From Paulownia fortunei (taxonomy: Eukaryota > Streptophyta > Magnoliopsida > Lamiales > Paulowniaceae): a stretch of DNA of 64,000 nt. The stretch is from contig CM033107.1 of NCBI GenBank assembly GCA_019321725.1, forward strand, positions 25,473,445 through 25,537,444, given 5' to 3'. A program made the translations under genes and the position numbers. This document shows positions 62,039 through 64,000 of this stretch, in pieces (positions within the stretch are counted from its first letter, which is position 1; each line of letters opens with the position of its first letter). The notes under the pieces are model-generated. The model saw nothing but the letters and a program-made list of their open reading frames with translations, was not told where the DNA came from and searched no databases.

Positions 62039-63355
62039 ATGAGTTTACTCGCTGGAGCAAAATTATCGGCCAGAAGACGCCTTCTTTTCCTCCACCCCCT
62101 TCAACAATTGAATTTCTATTCCACCAAAACTACTCATATTAGCCAGAGAACCCAACGGTCAACCAATCCCAGAACCCAGGAATCTTCTGAATCATCATCA
62201 AGTTTTTCCCAGAGAACCAAGAAGCAGACCGGGGAGCTAATTGTTTGGCCTAAGCCAAGAGAGATTCCATATCAAGCAAAAGTTGCTAATTTTTTGAATT
62301 TGATAGGTTACGTGAAAACCCCCGTTCAGTTCGGGGCTGCTTCTAATGGGAAGCACTTTGCTGCCACTGTGATTTCTCAAGAAAATAGTGGTGAAAAGAA
62401 CTCTTTGTTGGTTCCTGTTGTGTTTGAAGGTGATTTAGCTCATGTTGTGGCTTGTCATGTGAAGGAGAATGATTGTGTTTTTGTGTCGGGGCAGTTGAGC
62501 ATGGACCCATTGCGGTTTGCGTTGAACGATAGTCTTGGGAAGTTTCATCTTGTGGCTGAAAATCTTAACTTTGTTGAGGGATTTGTGAGAAATGTTTCTG
62601 GTAAGAAATTAGGAGTCTCGTTTTCAGGTGTGGAAGTCGACATGCCTGGGACTAAAAAAATTGAGGAGGTTATAAAAGGGGTGGATAATGATGAGTACTT
62701 CAATCAGCAGTGGAAAGACGCATTGGAACATGCAAAGGTGAAGAGATTTTCAAGTGAAAATGATTGGGCATCGAGTTCTGTTATTCTGCAGTCGGATGCA
62801 GATTCTGAGGCAGCAACATTGGAACGAGTTGAGTCTAAACCAGAAAAAGGTAATGAGAAGAGTGGAGAGAGTGCCAACAAGAAGAAAGATGGGGATCTAA
62901 TCTTGGATTTGTGGAGGGATCTTGTGAAAACCCCCCTGCAGTGGTGGGATTATCGTGATCACAAGTCTAATGGATTGGTTAAAGAAAAATTCCCTGATTT
63001 CAAGCACAAGGGGACTGGTGAGGGACTCTGGGTCGACAGTGCTCCGAAGTGGGTGTTGCCTGGACTTGAAAAATTGGAGTTTGATGTTAAGTTTATCAAA
63101 GCAAAGCAAGTGCAGGGTGGTGGTGAAGGGCCTGGTGAAAGAAAGAAATTCAGTAAAGGGGAAGATTCTTGGAAGAACTTGGTGGAAAATCCTAATAAAT
63201 GGTGGGATAATAGATTAGACAAGCGAAACCCAAAAGCACCCGACTTTAAGCACAAAGAGACGGGTGAAGGATTATGGTTAAGCGAATCACCAGATTGGGC
63301 ATTGTCCAGGTTACCAGTATTGAAAGATGGCAAGAAGAATACACAGACACTCTGA
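62039..63355 (+). CDS. Organellar single-stranded DNA-binding protein, OSB family
   Basis: A single exon encodes 438 residues. The N-terminus is rich in Arg, Ser, Leu and Thr with few acidic residues, consistent with a mitochondrial or plastid targeting peptide (about 1-55). Residues about 80-195 form an SSB/OB-fold region (YQAKVANFLNLIGYVKTPVQ, VVFEGDLAHVVACHVKENDC, VFVSGQLSMDPL). Two C-terminal PDF motifs follow: WRDLVKTPLQWWDYRDHK...FPDFKHKGTGEGLW (about 290-335) and WKNLVENPNKWWDNR...APDFKHKETGEGLW (about 378-420). PDF motifs are the single-stranded DNA-binding hallmark of the plant-specific OSB proteins, which restrain recombination between short repeats in organelle genomes. Which of OSB1-OSB4 it corresponds to is not decided. 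ATG 62039 is the first in frame and precedes the targeting-like sequence. Confidence 0.92.
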   Translation: MSLLAGAKLSARRRLLFLHPLQQLNFYSTKTTHISQRTQRSTNPRTQESSESSSSFSQRTKKQTGELIVWPKPREIPYQAKVANFLNLIGYVKTPVQFGAASNGKHFAATVISQENSGEKNSLLVPVVFEGDLAHVVACHVKENDCVFVSGQLSMDPLRFALNDSLGKFHLVAENLNFVEGFVRNVSGKKLGVSFSGVEVDMPGTKKIEEVIKGVDNDEYFNQQWKDALEHAKVKRFSSENDWASSSVILQSDADSEAATLERVESKPEKGNEKSGESANKKKDGDLILDLWRDLVKTPLQWWDYRDHKSNGLVKEKFPDFKHKGTGEGLWVDSAPKWVLPGLEKLEFDVKFIKAKQVQGGGEGPGERKKFSKGEDSWKNLVENPNKWWDNRLDKRNPKAPDFKHKETGEGLWLSESPDWALSRLPVLKDGKKNTQTL

Positions 63356-63925
63356 AGCATCTGAAGGAGCTTCCTTGATTGGAATTTTTTTGTGCTTGGT
63401 TAGTGATTGAAGTTATGAGATAAGACTTATGATGCTATGTTAATCCTGTTTGTATCAAGTATTTGAAGCCTCTTGAATCTTAAGAGAGGGGTGAACAACA
63501 ACTGAAAATTCAAAATTAAAGAAAGTGGCCTTGTCTTGGCATAAGACTTATGATGCTGTTTTAGAAGTTTCAACGTGTGTACTTATGTTATACATGGTGC
63601 AGATTTTGTTTCAGAGTTGTTTGTCAGCTCTAGTTAGTATTAGCAGGCGAATGGTCTGATCTATTGTACTGTGCACTTTAATGATTGTAGAATGCACCAT
63701 CATCTCTTGCTCTCACTTAGATTCATTTACTTGTTTTTTGGTGCACCATAAGATGTCAATGTGAATCCACAGTACATTAAATGTAGCAGAAGCAGCAGAT
63801 CATCATCTTACATGATCAGAATTGTTGAGTTTTAGGTAGCTCACATTAGCAGCTGCAACTCCATTTCTGCAGTGTCTACATGTATGATCTCTTCAGCATG
63901 AAGTTGATAAATGCAGCAATCCTAG
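63356..63925. other. OSB 3' region and downstream spacer
   Basis: Contains the OSB 3' UTR and mixed sequence with no clear gene. Confidence 0.4.
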
Positions 63926-63982
63926 TTATAGCCCGTCATTCTCAGGAAACAATTCTCTTGGGCAATTTGTGGAGCATAAACC
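63926..63982 (-). CDS. Possible last exon of a minus-strand gene that continues beyond the window
   Basis: On the minus strand an acceptor-like ACCATATTGCAG is followed by an open stretch reading GLCSTNCPRELFPENDGL and then TAA. Another frame gives FMLHKLPKRIVS and TGA. Neither is recognised. The call rests only on the acceptor and the open frame, so it may be chance. Confidence 0.22.
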   Translation of the reverse strand, partial: GLCSTNCPRELFPENDGL

Positions 63983-64000
63983 CTGCAATATGGTAAAGCT

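Overview
This is a window of nuclear DNA from a eudicot plant. It is AT-rich, with long gene-poor intergenic stretches, GT-AG (and some GC-AG) introns, eukaryotic tRNA genes, plant-only gene families and degenerate plant transposons. I cannot name the species. Ten protein-coding loci were identified by family and an eleventh, a small secreted peptide precursor, was assembled from three exons by hand. There are also two tRNA genes.

Layout, left to right: tRNA-Pro(AGG) (-, 1316-1387); a DUF1685 protein with a one-base break in a homopolymer (+, 3425-4211); an intronless lectin receptor kinase of the LecRK-VIII type (+, 8329-10503); the S1FA small membrane/DNA-binding protein (+, 14692-16215), convergent with a PLAC8-family cell number regulator (CNR8-like, -, 16641-20044); an 84-residue secreted peptide precursor with an acid-flanked Tyr (-, 22532-22985); a gene resembling syringolide-induced protein 14-1-1 (-, 29690-30691); a POLAR-like polarity protein (-, 32896-36250) whose expected start codon reads ACG; a DOLPP1/LPP-gamma type PAP2 phosphatase (-, 41410-42093); importin alpha-9 (+, 46482-53125, 11 exons); tRNA-Glu(UUC) (-, 53689-53760); DEAD-box helicase RH57/Rok1 (+, 54449-61085, 12 exons); an organellar single-stranded DNA-binding protein, OSB (+, 62039-63355); and possibly the last exon of another minus-strand gene at the right edge.

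The genes do not form an operon-like unit, and each has its own role (receptor signalling, cell polarity, nuclear import, dolichol or lipid phosphate metabolism, ribosome assembly, organelle DNA maintenance). From memory, several have Arabidopsis homologues that are neighbours on two duplicated segments: At5g03070/03080/03140 (IMPA-9, LPP-gamma, LecRK-VIII.2) and At3g09720/09730/09735 (RH57, POLAR-like, S1FA). This window looks like an unduplicated ancestral version of that block. The gaps have been widened by transposons: a 5'-truncated LINE, a long-terminal-inverted-repeat element and several MITE-like elements. There is also a 3 x 237 bp tandem repeat.

The most interesting signals are the unrecognised peptide precursor; the POLAR-like locus (ACG in place of ATG, a frame problem at a G5 run, a GC-AG intron); three GC-AG introns among about 29 reconstructed; a 12-nt alternative donor pair in importin alpha-9; and a perfect 29-bp palindrome in an RH57 intron.
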